Assembly: GCF_032460525.1 (NCBI RefSeq)
Contig: NZ_CP135963.1
Location: 2,666,001-2,730,000 of the forward strand
DNA length: 64,000 nt
From: Geodermatophilus sp. DSM 44513
Lineage (GTDB): Bacteria > Actinomycetota > Actinomycetes > Mycobacteriales > Geodermatophilaceae
Direction of reading: 5' to 3'
The translations under genes and the position numbers were made by a program. This document shows positions 40,166-51,709 of the stretch, piece by piece (positions within the stretch are counted from its first letter, which is position 1; each line of letters begins with the position of its first letter). Below the pieces are notes generated by a model. That model had not been told where the DNA came from. It searched no databases and worked only from the letters and a program-made list of their open reading frames with translations.

Positions 40166-40456
40166 TCAGCCGGCCGGACGCGACCGGCGCACCGCCGCCG
40201 TCCAGGGCGCGAGCACCGCGCCGGCCCGGCGGGTGAACCGGGCGACCCGCACGGTCAGCACGAGGGCGGACGCCAGCCCCACCCCGCCGGTGAGGACGAC
40301 CGCGGCGGTGGGCACCGAGTCGCTCCCGGCGGCCAGCACCGCGAGCGCCACCAGGGCGAGCAGGACGGCCGTGGACCGCACCCGGCGCCCCGGCGGGCGC
40401 GCCACCGAGCGGGGACGGCTCAGGTCGGGGTCGCAGTCGGGCGTGAGGGCGGTCAC
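40166..40456 (-). CDS. small two-helix membrane protein, function unknown
   Basis: 96 residues. A polar Arg/Pro-rich N-terminus, then two hydrophobic segments (TAVLLALVALAVLAAGS and TAAVVLTGGVGLASALVLTV) and a basic tail ending in RRSRPAG. GTG 40456 is preferred to an in-frame GTG at 40510 because GGAGGAG lies 6 nt before it. No family recognised; it may be an orphan lineage-specific protein. Confidence 0.55.
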   Translation of the reverse strand: MTALTPDCDPDLSRPRSVARPPGRRVRSTAVLLALVALAVLAAGSDSVPTAAVVLTGGVGLASALVLTVRVARFTRRAGAVLAPWTAAVRRSRPAG

Positions 40457-40564
40457 CGGCGTCTCCTCCGTCGCGACCTCGCGCCCCGGGCAGGGCGTGA
40501 CGTCGATCACACGGAGGGTAGGGGGCGGTGCGGCGCGGACTCAAGCCCGCCGTCGTCCGGTGGT

Positions 40565-40595
40565 GGCCGGGCCCCCCGGACGGAGGAGCCCGGCC
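40565..40595 (-). terminator. terminator hairpin after uvrA
   Basis: Arms GGCCGGGC (40565-40572) and GCCCGGCC (40588-40595) begin 9 nt past the uvrA stop, with an outer CGGTG/CACCG helping. No U-tract. Confidence 0.5.
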
Positions 40596-40604
40596 CGCAC
40601 CGCC

Positions 40605-43496
<2,892 letters not shown>

Positions 43497-43594
43497 TGTG
43501 TTCCCTGTCGGTCGGTTGGGCCGGCCGGTCGCTCCGGGCCCGCAGTGGGGTGTCGGGGGGTCGAGGGGGGCAACGCCGTCACTGCCCGCGCGCA

Positions 43595-43624
43595 GTCCGT
43601 GACGACGGCGACGTCGTCGCGGAC
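43595..43624 (-). terminator. terminator hairpin after the amidase gene
   Basis: Arms GTCCGTGACGAC (43595-43606) and GTCGTCGCGGAC (43613-43624) pair over 12 bp with one G-T, 8 nt after the amidase stop; loop GGCGAC. Confidence 0.6.
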
Positions 43625-43632
43625 CGAGGTGC

Positions 43633-45093
43633 TCAGGCGGGAGCCGGGGACGACGCTCCGGCGGGGTCGAAGACGGGCGCGTGACGACGCCAGGGCGACA
43701 GACGCTCCAGCTCCCCGGCGGTCCAGAGTAGTCGCCCCTCCGCCCCCGGGGGACCGACCAGCTGGACGGCCAGCGGCTGCCCGGTGGGCCGGGTACCGGC
43801 GGGTAGAACGAGGGCCGGCAGGCCGGCCAGGTTCCAGGCCGCCGTCCACGGCGCCCAGCGCGCGTTGGCCGTCACGTTGGCCAGGAAGGATCGCTCGTGC
43901 CAGGGCCGCGCGGGCAGCGGCGGGCCGGTCGTCACGGGCGTGAGCAGCACGTCGAGGGCCGCCTCGGCGAAGAAGGCGGTCACCTGCGCGCGGAACCGCT
44001 CCGCGGTGGCCGGCCGGACCAGGCGCGCGGCCCGCACCGCCCGCCCGACGCGGGCGTGGGTGCGGCTGCGCGGCTGCAGGTCGGCGAGCGGGACCCCGAG
44101 GTCCGCGGCGTCGTCGGCGGCGGCGGCCATCCAGCGGGCCAGCGCCCCGCCCGCCGCGCCGACGGGGATCGGCGGGTCCCGGTGGACGACGGTGTGCCCG
44201 GCGGCGACGAGGGCGGCGACCACCGCCTCGACCGCCGCGCGGGCCGGCCCGTCCACGCGCGCGCCGGGGACGGGTGAGCGGGTGGAGACGGCGACGCGCA
44301 GCGGCCGGCCGGGCCCCTCGAGCGGGGCCGGCTGCTCCCCCGCCAGGACCGCATGGGCCACGGCCAGGTCGGCCACCGTGGTGGCCAGGGCGCCGTTGAC
44401 CGCCATGCCCGACCAGTCGTCGGCGCCCAGGCCGCCGGGCACCACGCCCCGGCCGGGCTTGAGGGTGACCAGCCCGCACGCGGCCGCCGGCAGGCGCAGC
44501 GACCCCATGCCGTCGTTGCCGTGGGCGAGCGGGACCGCGCCGGAGGCGACCGCCGCGGCGCTCCCGCCGGAGCTGCCGGCCGGTGAGCGGGCGGTGTCCC
44601 AGGGGTTGCGGGTGACGGTGCCGGGCCCGTCGGTGGCGGCGTAGAGGCACAGCTCGGGCACCCGGGTGACGCCGACGACGACGGCACCGGCCCGGCGCAG
44701 GCGGGTGACGACCGCGTGGTCGCGCCGCTCCGCCGGCCCGGTGCGGGCCGCCACCCCGTCGGTGCGCACCTCCCCGGCGACGGCGACGTTGTCCTTCACC
44801 GCGACCGGCACCCCGGCCAGCGGCATCGCGAAGCGGGTGAGCGCGGTGTCGACGGCGTGCGCCTCGGCCAGGGCGGCCTCCCGGCGCACCACGCGGAAGG
44901 CGCCGACCCGCGGCTCGACCTCGTCGAGGTGGGCCAGGTGCGCGCGGACGACCTCGACCGCGGTCAGCTCGCCGGAGCGCACCCGGGCCGCCAGTTCGGT
45001 GGCCGGCCGGCCGACGACGCCCGCCGTGACCGGACCGGCGGGGCCGGTCCCGTCCGGTCCGGCGCCGACCCGCAGACCTCCGCTAGCGTCCAT
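43633..45093 (-). CDS. amidase-signature family hydrolase
   Basis: 486 residues. The Ser-cisSer-Lys triad is present: Lys100 in VAVKDN, cis-Ser in [15 protein letters not shown] (about 174-175), and nucleophile Ser198 in [13 protein letters not shown], a variant of the usual DTGGSIR block. It hydrolyses a C-N amide bond; substrate unknown. It is not GatA: no gatB or gatC nearby and the motif variants differ. ATG 45093 is 6 nt after a -10-like box, implying a leaderless mRNA. It is divergent from the MBL gene. Confidence 0.85.
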   Translation of the reverse strand: MDASGGLRVGAGPDGTGPAGPVTAGVVGRPATELAARVRSGELTAVEVVRAHLAHLDEVEPRVGAFRVVRREAALAEAHAVDTALTRFAMPLAGVPVAVKDNVAVAGEVRTDGVAARTGPAERRDHAVVTRLRRAGAVVVGVTRVPELCLYAATDGPGTVTRNPWDTARSPAGSSGGSAAAVASGAVPLAHGNDGMGSLRLPAAACGLVTLKPGRGVVPGGLGADDWSGMAVNGALATTVADLAVAHAVLAGEQPAPLEGPGRPLRVAVSTRSPVPGARVDGPARAAVEAVVAALVAAGHTVVHRDPPIPVGAAGGALARWMAAAADDAADLGVPLADLQPRSRTHARVGRAVRAARLVRPATAERFRAQVTAFFAEAALDVLLTPVTTGPPLPARPWHERSFLANVTANARWAPWTAAWNLAGLPALVLPAGTRPTGQPLAVQLVGPPGAEGRLLWTAGELERLSPWRRHAPVFDPAGASSPAPA

Positions 45094-45099
45094 GCCCGG

Positions 45100-45105
45100 A
45101 CCGTA
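45100..45105 (-). promoter_or_regulatory. -10 box, leaderless amidase transcript
   Basis: TACGGT ends 6 nt before the amidase ATG and no Shine-Dalgarno intervenes. It lies in the 49-nt gap to the divergent MBL gene. Confidence 0.35.
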
Positions 45106-45142
45106 TCGGCGGCCGCCGACACTCTCCGACCGGGAGGCTGGG

Positions 45143-45799
45143 ATGGGCTACACGGGCGACGTCGAGGTGGGCGGGCCGGCCGACGTCCGGGAGCTGCCGG
45201 GGCTGGTGATCAGCAAGCTGGCGGTCAGCGAGATGGCCAACAACGCCTACCTGCTGCGCGACCCGGGCACCGGCGAGGCGCTGTTGGTCGACGCCGCCGC
45301 CGAGCCCGAGGCGCTGCGCGCGCTCATCGGTGACGCCGACGTGCACACCGTGGTCACCACCCACGGGCACTGGGACCACCACCGCGCCCTGCCCGAGGTG
45401 GTGCGGGCCACCGGCGCGGTCACCGTCGCGCACCCGGCGGACGCCGGTGACCTGCCCGTCCCGGTGCAGCGGCCGGTGGACCACGGCGACACGGTGCGGG
45501 TGGGCCGGCAGACCCTGGAGGTGGTGCACCTGCGCGGGCACACCCCGGGCAGCATCGCGCTGGTCTGGCGCGGGCCCGAGGGCGCGGGCACGCACGTGTT
45601 CACCGGCGACAGCCTCTTCCCGGGCGGCGTGGGGAAGACGTGGTCGCCGGAGGACTTCACCAGCCTGGTCGACGACGTCGAGGAGCGGCTGTTCGGCGCG
45701 CTGCCCGACGACACGTGGGTGTACCCCGGCCACGGGAGGGACACCACGCTGGGCGCCGAGCGCCCGCACCTCGCGGAGTGGCGCGCCCGCGGCTGGTGA
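45143..45799 (+). CDS. metallo-beta-lactamase-fold hydrolase (glyoxalase II-like)
   Basis: 218 residues. Metal ligands are His74, His76, Asp78 and His79 in TTHGHWDHH, His133 in LRGHTPGS, Asp156 in FTGDSLFPGG and His197 in YPGHG, so the binuclear site is complete. The pattern is glyoxalase II-like, and such a protein often accompanies uvrA in actinobacteria. Substrate unproven. ATG 45143 has GGGAGG 6-7 nt upstream. Confidence 0.88.
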   Translation: MGYTGDVEVGGPADVRELPGLVISKLAVSEMANNAYLLRDPGTGEALLVDAAAEPEALRALIGDADVHTVVTTHGHWDHHRALPEVVRATGAVTVAHPADAGDLPVPVQRPVDHGDTVRVGRQTLEVVHLRGHTPGSIALVWRGPEGAGTHVFTGDSLFPGGVGKTWSPEDFTSLVDDVEERLFGALPDDTWVYPGHGRDTTLGAERPHLAEWRARGW

Positions 45800-45835
45800 G
45801 CGGCCGGTCCGTGCCGGTCACCCAGCCGGTGCGCC

Positions 45836-46597
45836 TCAGGCCGCGGGGCGCGGGTCGTGCACGTCCGCCTGGTCGGCGAACAGCGGCGGCAGGTAGCGCA
45901 GCATCAGCGCCGACCAGGTGACGTGGGTGAGGACGGGGGCCTGGATGCCGCCGGTGACCCGCCGCTGCACCCCGAACAGCGCGCCCATGACCAGGGAGGC
46001 GAGCAGCAGCGCCGGGTTGCGGGTGGCCGCCGTGGCCAGGCCGTAGACCGCGGTCGAGGTGACCACCGGGCGGTCGACGCCGATGGCGGCGTACAGGGCG
46101 CCGCGGAAGAAGACCTCCTCGGCGACGCCGTTGAGCAGCGCGGTCGTCGCCACCAGGGGGGTCGAGCCCTGGTGCGCGTAGCGCATCACCCGGGTGATGG
46201 CCTGGTCGAGGACGGGGATCCGCCGGGCCACCAGGGCCGCGCCGTAGAAGGCGGCGAAGGCGCCGGCGCCGGTGACCACCGGCGTCACCACGGGGCGGCG
46301 CAGCTGGCGGTCGGGGGTGGCCATCCAGCCCAGGTGCAACGGACCCGAGGCCAGGCCACCGGCGACCCAGGTGCCCGCGACGGCCATCGTGAAGCCGTAG
46401 AACGCCGGGGAGCCCGGCCTCGTCGACAGCGAGACGCCGAGCAGCCCGGCACCCGCCAGCGCCACCCCCGCGGTCACCCTGCGGCGGCGGCGGAAGGCCT
46501 CGTCGGTCTCCCGGTGGTCGCGCGGCACCGGCTCGACCAGCCAGTGCGGCAGCCGGCCGGCCGCCCGGGCCAGCAGGCCGCCGCCCCGCCGGGTCAC
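45836..46597 (-). CDS. CPBP-family intramembrane protease
   Basis: 253 residues with about six to seven hydrophobic helices. CPBP/Abi motif 1 is EEVFFRG (Glu160, Glu161, Arg165); a later His in LTHVTWSALML and upstream ATRNPALLLASLVMGALFGV complete the family pattern. It is a CAAX-like glutamic intramembrane protease; substrate unknown. GTG 46597 overlaps the stop of the upstream NAD(P)-binding gene (GTGA), so the two form an operon. Confidence 0.82.
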   Translation of the reverse strand: MTRRGGGLLARAAGRLPHWLVEPVPRDHRETDEAFRRRRRVTAGVALAGAGLLGVSLSTRPGSPAFYGFTMAVAGTWVAGGLASGPLHLGWMATPDRQLRRPVVTPVVTGAGAFAAFYGAALVARRIPVLDQAITRVMRYAHQGSTPLVATTALLNGVAEEVFFRGALYAAIGVDRPVVTSTAVYGLATAATRNPALLLASLVMGALFGVQRRVTGGIQAPVLTHVTWSALMLRYLPPLFADQADVHDPRPAA

Positions 46598-47535
46598 GAG
46601 CGGGCGCCGCGGGCGAGCAGACCGGCGCGGCGGGCGCGGGCCGCGCGCCGGCGGGCGGCCGCCCGCTCGCCCAGCGCCGCCAGCACCATCTCGTCGTAGT
46701 CCATCGGCTCGAACGGCACGACGGTGCGGATCGCGTCGTCGGTGACGACCACCTCGTTGATCATCGAGTCGACCAGCGAGCGGCCGGTGGTCCTGTCCAC
46801 GTCGGTGACCAGGGCCAGCCACTGCGAGGACAGGCTCGGGGTCAGCAGCGGCACCGGGATGACGAACAGGTGCCGGCCCTGGATGTCGGCGACCCGGGTG
46901 AGCATCTGCAGGTAGCTGAGCACCTCGGGGCCACCGACCTCGAACACCCGGCCCGCGGCGTCGGGCGCCTCGAGGACGCCGGCCAGGTAGCGGACGACGT
47001 CGGCGACGGCGATCGGCTGCGTGCGGGTGTGCACCCAGCGCGGGGTCACCATGGCCGGCAGGTGCGCCACGAGCTGGCGGGTGATCTCCCAGGAGACGCC
47101 GCCGTGCCCGACGATGATGCCGGCGCGCAGGGTCGTGACCGGGACGCCGGTGGAGCCGAGCAGCCGCTCCACCTCGCGGCGGCTGCGCAGGTGCGGGGAC
47201 AGGTCGTCGCGGTCGCGGCCCAGGCCGCCCAGGTACACGATCCGCTGCAGCCCGGCGTCGGCGGCGGCGCGGGCGAAGGTGCGCGCGGCCTCGGCGTCCT
47301 TGCGCTGGAAGTCGGCGTCCCCGAGGGAGTGCACCAGGTAGTAGGCGGCCGTGCAGCCGTCCAGGGCGCGCCGCAGCGAGGCCTCGTCGGTGACGTCGCC
47401 GGCCACCGGCGTCCCGGCGCCCGTGTAGGCGTCGGGCCGGCGGGTCATGGCGCGCACGTCGTGGCCCGCCTTCACCAGGGCCGGCGCGAGCCGGCTGCCC
47501 ACGAACCCGGACGCGCCGGTGACGAGGAGTCGCAC
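46594..47535 (-). CDS. NAD(P)-binding atypical SDR
   Basis: 313 residues. RLLVTGASGFVGSRLAPALVKAGHDVRAMTRRP gives the Rossmann start; YYLVHSLGDADFQRKDAEAARTFARAA and RIVYLGGLG follow. The NmrA/YbjT-type lineup lacks a clear Tyr-x3-Lys pair, so it may bind a nucleotide without classical reductase chemistry. The C-terminal ~20 residues are Arg/Ala-rich. Operonic with the CPBP gene. Confidence 0.8.
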   Translation of the reverse strand: MRLLVTGASGFVGSRLAPALVKAGHDVRAMTRRPDAYTGAGTPVAGDVTDEASLRRALDGCTAAYYLVHSLGDADFQRKDAEAARTFARAAADAGLQRIVYLGGLGRDRDDLSPHLRSRREVERLLGSTGVPVTTLRAGIIVGHGGVSWEITRQLVAHLPAMVTPRWVHTRTQPIAVADVVRYLAGVLEAPDAAGRVFEVGGPEVLSYLQMLTRVADIQGRHLFVIPVPLLTPSLSSQWLALVTDVDRTTGRSLVDSMINEVVVTDDAIRTVVPFEPMDYDEMVLAALGERAAARRRAARARRAGLLARGARS

Positions 47536-47601
47536 GGGGGCGGGGTACCCGGTGTCCCCGACCGGAACCCCGCCGGCGGCGCGGCGCGGACGCCCGGGTG
47601 G

Positions 47602-47880
47602 TCAGTCCTCGAAGAGCGCGACCAGCTCGTCGGGCGTGCCGGCCACGTGCAGCGGGACGACGGACACCGTCCACTCCGGTCGCCGGGCGTCGATGCCGAT
47701 GGCGAGGTCCCAGGCGGCGCGGGCGGACAGCGGGCCGAAGCACGCGTCGTCGCCGTCCTCGCCGAGCGCGACCTCGACCAACCAGGTGTCGGACAGGTCG
47801 GCGGCGAGCTCGGCGAAGTCCGGCTCGGTGCCGTCCTCCGGTTCGGGCTCGTCGGCCTGCACGGGGTAGACGATGGACAT
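47602..47880 (-). CDS. small acidic protein, function unknown
   Basis: 92 residues, strongly acidic (PEPEDGTEPDFAELAADLSD near the N-terminus). A conserved-looking core WDLAIGIDARRPEWTVSVVPLHVAG precedes the end DELVALFED. No known domain recognised. ATG 47880 has GGAGGG upstream and the gap to the SDR gene is 11 nt, so it is probably co-transcribed with it. Confidence 0.6.
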   Translation of the reverse strand: MSIVYPVQADEPEPEDGTEPDFAELAADLSDTWLVEVALGEDGDDACFGPLSARAAWDLAIGIDARRPEWTVSVVPLHVAGTPDELVALFED

Positions 47881-47891
47881 GGCGGACCCTC

Positions 47892-48653
47892 CTAGAGCTG
47901 GATGCCGCGGGTGAGCGCGCCGTCGACGACGAGGTTGGTGCCGGTGGTGAAGCTGGACACGGGGCTGGACAGGAAGACCACGGCCCGCGCCATCTCCTCC
48001 GCCGTGCCCATCCGGCCGGTCGGGTTCAGGGCGAGGGAGTCGGCGAACAACTCCGGCTGGCCCTGCTCGACCTGGTTCCAGAAGCCGCCGGCGAAGTAGG
48101 TGTTGCCCGGGGAGACGACGTTGGCCCGCACCCCGCGCCCGGCCAGCTGGAGGGCCAGGCCGGACACGTAGCCGACGATGGCGGTCTTCATGGTGCCGTA
48201 CGGACCGGCGGCGAAGTCGGCCTCGCGCCCGGACACGCTGGAGATCGCCACGATCGAGCCCTTCCCGCTGGCCTCCAGGTGCGGCAGCGCCGCGGTGGCC
48301 AGCCGGACGGTGCCCATCAGGTCCACCTCGAAGGAGGCGTACCAGTTCTCCTCCCCCGGCCCGGCGGCCAGCGCGCTCACGTTGGCGACGACGGCGTCCA
48401 GGCCACCGAGCCGGCCGGCCGCGGCCTCGACCCAGCCGGTCAGCGCCGGCCCGTCCCGGACGTCCAGCCGGACGCCGGTCGCCTCGCCGCCCCGCTCCGC
48501 GATCGCCGCCTCGGTCGCGGCGATCTCGGCGGCGTCCCGGGCGCAGAACTCCACGACGGCGCCCTCGTCGACGAAGGCCTCGACGATGGCGCGGCCGATG
48601 CCACGGGTGCCGCCGGTGACGAGCACGCGGGCGCCGGTGAGCTGCAGGTCCAT
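47892..48653 (-). CDS. short-chain dehydrogenase/reductase
   Basis: 253 residues, classical SDR. Cofactor motif VTGGTRGIGRA (12-22), NVSA in place of NNAG, catalytic Ser139 in ISSVSG, Tyr152 and Lys156 in YGTMK. Complete catalytic set. Substrate unknown. It lies 16 nt after the formamidase gene and is probably in the same operon. Confidence 0.88.
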   Translation of the reverse strand: MDLQLTGARVLVTGGTRGIGRAIVEAFVDEGAVVEFCARDAAEIAATEAAIAERGGEATGVRLDVRDGPALTGWVEAAAGRLGGLDAVVANVSALAAGPGEENWYASFEVDLMGTVRLATAALPHLEASGKGSIVAISSVSGREADFAAGPYGTMKTAIVGYVSGLALQLAGRGVRANVVSPGNTYFAGGFWNQVEQGQPELFADSLALNPTGRMGTAEEMARAVVFLSSPVSSFTTGTNLVVDGALTRGIQL

Positions 48654-48669
48654 CGGGGTGTCTCCCGTC

Positions 48670-49683
48670 TCAGCGGAGGGTGGCCGCGCGGCGGCGGAGG
48701 TCGTCGTGCAGGCCGCCGTACGCCGACGCCCGGGGCAGCAGCGCCTTGGGCGCCTTCACCACGGAGCTGTAGTTCGCGTCGACGACGTTGGCGATCGGCG
48801 CCTGCACCGTCTGGGACAGCAGCTGGTAGGCGTCCATCGGGTACAGCCCGTGCAGGTCGCGGAACCAGCGCACCAGCTCCGTGGAGGCGATCCGCCAGGC
48901 GTCCTCCAGCGGGCGGCTGGACCCGACGGTCATCCAGTGCGCGTCGTCCTCGAGCCGCGGCCAGGCGGGTGCTGCGCCGGCGGTACCGCCCTTGACGAGC
49001 TCGACGATGAGCGTGGTGGTCATGGCGCCCTCGACGGCGGTGCCGCAGGCCTCCCCCTCGCCCTGCCGGTAGTGGCCGTCGCCGACGGAGAACAGCGCGC
49101 CCTCGACGTTGACGCCGAGGTAGCAGGTGGTGCCCGGGCGCATCTGCGGGGTGTCCATGTTGCCGCCGAACCGCTCGGGGACCAGCGAGCTGCGCACTTC
49201 CCCACCCATCGGCGCGACGCCGACCGTGCCGAGCATCGGCTCCACAGGCAGCGCGATCTCCAGGTCGCTGTGCCGGGCGGCGAAGGTGACCGTGTTGGCC
49301 GCGCGGTCGAGCTCGTAGATCCAGGTGGTGTCCGGCAGCGCCTCCTGCAGGGTCGCGGTCACCGCGGTGCTGGTGAGCCCGCCGAAGAACGGGATGGCGG
49401 CCGAGGCGCCCCAGTCCCGGGCCGGCTCCATCGCGACGAAGTGCAGGGCCAGGGTGTCCCCGGGCTCGGCGCCCTCCACGTAGAAGGGGCCGGTCTGCGG
49501 GTTCACGAAGCGCAGGTCGACCTTCTCGCTGGACAGGTCGGAGGTCTTCTGCAGCACGCCGCCGAACGCGTCGTCGGACCACACCCGCAGCGCCGTCCCG
49601 GGGGTGACGCGCATGAGCGGCGCGACGCCGCCGAAGGTGTAGGCGTACTGCTCGGCCGTGGGGGTGACCTCGACGACGTCCAT
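48670..49683 (-). CDS. acetamidase/formamidase family protein
   Basis: 337 residues. FmdA/AmdA fold landmarks: VKVDLRFVNPQTGPFYVEGAEPGDTL-type segment (PQTGPFYVEGAEPGDTLALHF), ARDWGASAAIPFFGGL, GVAPMGGEV, GGNMDTPQMRPGTTCYLGVNV and GALFSVGDGHYRQGEGE. Members hydrolyse short amides such as formamide or acetamide. The gene lies 9 nt after the alpha-hydroxy-acid oxidase, suggesting one operon with the SDR. Confidence 0.86.
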   Translation of the reverse strand: MDVVEVTPTAEQYAYTFGGVAPLMRVTPGTALRVWSDDAFGGVLQKTSDLSSEKVDLRFVNPQTGPFYVEGAEPGDTLALHFVAMEPARDWGASAAIPFFGGLTSTAVTATLQEALPDTTWIYELDRAANTVTFAARHSDLEIALPVEPMLGTVGVAPMGGEVRSSLVPERFGGNMDTPQMRPGTTCYLGVNVEGALFSVGDGHYRQGEGEACGTAVEGAMTTTLIVELVKGGTAGAAPAWPRLEDDAHWMTVGSSRPLEDAWRIASTELVRWFRDLHGLYPMDAYQLLSQTVQAPIANVVDANYSSVVKAPKALLPRASAYGGLHDDLRRRAATLR

Positions 49684-49692
49684 GGGCGCACC

Positions 49693-50943
49693 CTAGGGAC
49701 GCGCCGCTCCGGTCGGCAACGCCACGTCACCGCCGCGCAGCCGCACCCGGTCGGGCGTCAGCTCCGCGACCGAGGGCACGCCGAGCAGCTGCATCGTGCG
49801 GGTGACGTCCGCGGCCAGGATGTCGGCGACCCGCTGGACGCCGCGCTCGCCGCCGGCCATCAGCCCGTAGAGGTAGGCGCGCCCGACCAGGCAGGCGCGG
49901 GCACCGAGCGCGACCGCGGCGACGACGTCGGCCCCGTCGAGGATGCCGCCGTCGAGGTACACCTCGGCGCGGTCGCCCACGGCGTCGACGACCGCGGGCA
50001 GCTCCTCCAGCGGCGTGGGGGCCCGGTCCAGCTGGCGGCCGCCGTGGTTGGACACCACGACGGCGTCCGCGCCGGCGTCCACGACCGCGCGGGCGTCCTC
50101 CGCCGTCTGCACGCCCTTGACGACCAGCGCGCCGCGCCAGGTCTCCCGCAGTTCCGCGAGGTCGGCGAGCGTGGCGGCCGGCTCGAAGACCCGGTCGGCC
50201 AGCTCGGCGACCGTCCCGCCCCAGGAGCGCAGCGAGGCGAACTCCAGCGGCGGGGTGGTGAGCAGGTCGACCCACCAGCGCGGGTGGACGGCGGCGTTGG
50301 CGACCGTGCGCAGGGTCAGCGCCGGCGGGATGGTGAACCCGTTGCGGACGTCGCGCAGCCGCGGTCCGGCGACCGGGGTGTCCACGGTGAGCACCAGCGC
50401 CTCGTAGCCGGCGCGGGCGGCCCGCTCGACCAGCGCCGCGCTGGCCTCGCGGTCGCGCCACAGGTAGAGCTGGAACCACCGGCGGGCCCCGGGGGCCGCC
50501 GCGGCGAGCGCCTCGATGGTGGTCGTCCCCATGGTGGACAGCGCGTACGGGATGCCCACCCGCTCGGCGACCCGCCCGACCGCGGACTCGCCTTCGGTGT
50601 GCATGAGCCGGGTGAAGCCGGTCGGCGCGAAGACCAGCGGCAGCGACGACGGCCGGCCGAGCACGGTGGTGGAGGTGTCCACCTTGGACACGTCGCGCAG
50701 CACGCTCGGCCGGAACTCCACCCGGGCGAACGCCTCCCGGGCGCGGCGCAGGCTGAGCTCGCTGCCGGCGGCGCCGTCGGTGTAGTCGAAGACGGCGCGC
50801 GGCGCGCGGCGCCGGGCGATCTCGCGCAGGTCGGCGACGGAGGGGGCGGCGGCCAGCCGGCGGTCGGTCGCGTCCCAGGTGGGGCGGCGGGTGTGCACCA
50901 GCTCGCGCAGCTCGGACCAGCGGGGCAGGCGGCGCTCGACCAC
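49693..50943 (-). CDS. FMN-dependent alpha-hydroxy-acid oxidase/dehydrogenase
   Basis: 416 residues, TIM-barrel LldD/glycolate-oxidase family. LPLVFAPTGFTRLMHTEGE, YALSTMGTTTIE, WFQLYLWRDRE, the catalytic VVSNHGGRQLDRAP (His plus Arg) and DGGILDGADVVAAVALGARACLVGRAYLYGL are all present. It would oxidise a 2-hydroxy acid such as lactate or mandelate; substrate not set by sequence. GTG 50943 is chosen from GAGGAGG 7-8 nt upstream. The longer frame upstream is not protein-like. Confidence 0.9.
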   Translation of the reverse strand: MVERRLPRWSELRELVHTRRPTWDATDRRLAAAPSVADLREIARRRAPRAVFDYTDGAAGSELSLRRAREAFARVEFRPSVLRDVSKVDTSTTVLGRPSSLPLVFAPTGFTRLMHTEGESAVGRVAERVGIPYALSTMGTTTIEALAAAAPGARRWFQLYLWRDREASAALVERAARAGYEALVLTVDTPVAGPRLRDVRNGFTIPPALTLRTVANAAVHPRWWVDLLTTPPLEFASLRSWGGTVAELADRVFEPAATLADLAELRETWRGALVVKGVQTAEDARAVVDAGADAVVVSNHGGRQLDRAPTPLEELPAVVDAVGDRAEVYLDGGILDGADVVAAVALGARACLVGRAYLYGLMAGGERGVQRVADILAADVTRTMQLLGVPSVAELTPDRVRLRGGDVALPTGAARP

Positions 50944-50989
50944 GGCGGACCTCCTCGGGCTCGGGTCCACCACCCTCCCAGCCCGGCGG

Positions 50990-51592
50990 TCACGGTGCAG
51001 CAGGCGGCCGGTCCAGCAGCCGGCGGATCCGCCGCTCCCGGTGGCGGCCCGCCCAGGCGACCCCGCCCGCGCAGGCCAGGGCACCGGCGGCCACGAGCAG
51101 CCCTGCCCAGGCCGGGTCGGCGGCCAGCGCCAACCCCAGGCCGCAGGCGAGGAGCAGGACGGCGGTCGCCACACCCGCCGTCCGCCGGGCGCGGAGGTCG
51201 TCGAGCTCGCCGCGCAGCACCCGCAGCCAGAGGCCGGCGTCCGCGTCGGCGGGCAGCCGGCCGCGGCGCACGGCGTCCTCCAGGCCGCCGCGGGTCACCG
51301 TCCCGCTGATCGGGCGCCGCTTCCCCCAGACGACCGCAGCGCTGCCGACGAACGACCCGAGCAGGGTGGGCAGCCCGTCGGTCCAGGACACCGGGTCGGC
51401 GCGGACGAGCGCGAACAGGACCAGCACGGTCGCGTAGCCCACGAGGGAGGAGCCGGTCAGCGCGCCGAGGAGGGCGAGCCGCCGCCACCGCAGCGGCACG
51501 CGCGTCAGGAGGGAGCGCGGACGGCCGGTCGGCCGGTCCGGGGACGGGGACGGGGACACGGACGGCTCCTCTCCTCCCCCGCCGGTGATCAT
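50990..51592 (-). CDS. membrane protein of unknown function
   Basis: About 200 residues. A Ser/Pro-rich N-terminus, a helix pair near 40-85 (LALLGALTGSSLVGYATVLVLFALV; TLLGSFVGSAAVVWG), a soluble helix (LRVLRGELDDLRARR), then two hydrophobic helices (VATAVLLLACGLGLALA; LLVAAGALACAGGVAWAG) and a basic tail. ATG 51592 is preferred, though a GTG at 51607 is in frame. No family recognised. Confidence 0.6.
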   Translation of the reverse strand: MITGGGGEEPSVSPSPSPDRPTGRPRSLLTRVPLRWRRLALLGALTGSSLVGYATVLVLFALVRADPVSWTDGLPTLLGSFVGSAAVVWGKRRPISGTVTRGGLEDAVRRGRLPADADAGLWLRVLRGELDDLRARRTAGVATAVLLLACGLGLALAADPAWAGLLVAAGALACAGGVAWAGRHRERRIRRLLDRPPAAP

Positions 51593-51709
51593 GGGCCAGC
51601 GCGGCACGGCCCGCGACCGGGCCGCAGCGGAGCCGCCACGTGGGCGCGGCAGCCCCGCTGCAGCGCGGCTCCGGCGTCCACACCGCAGGTCCGGTCCGGG
51701 GCCGACCTC

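Noticed and set aside
49690-49695. TAGGGT as a -10 box for the formamidase gene
   Set aside because: Its first three bases are the stop codon of the upstream oxidase gene, and the two genes are 9 nt apart, so coincidence within an operon is likelier.
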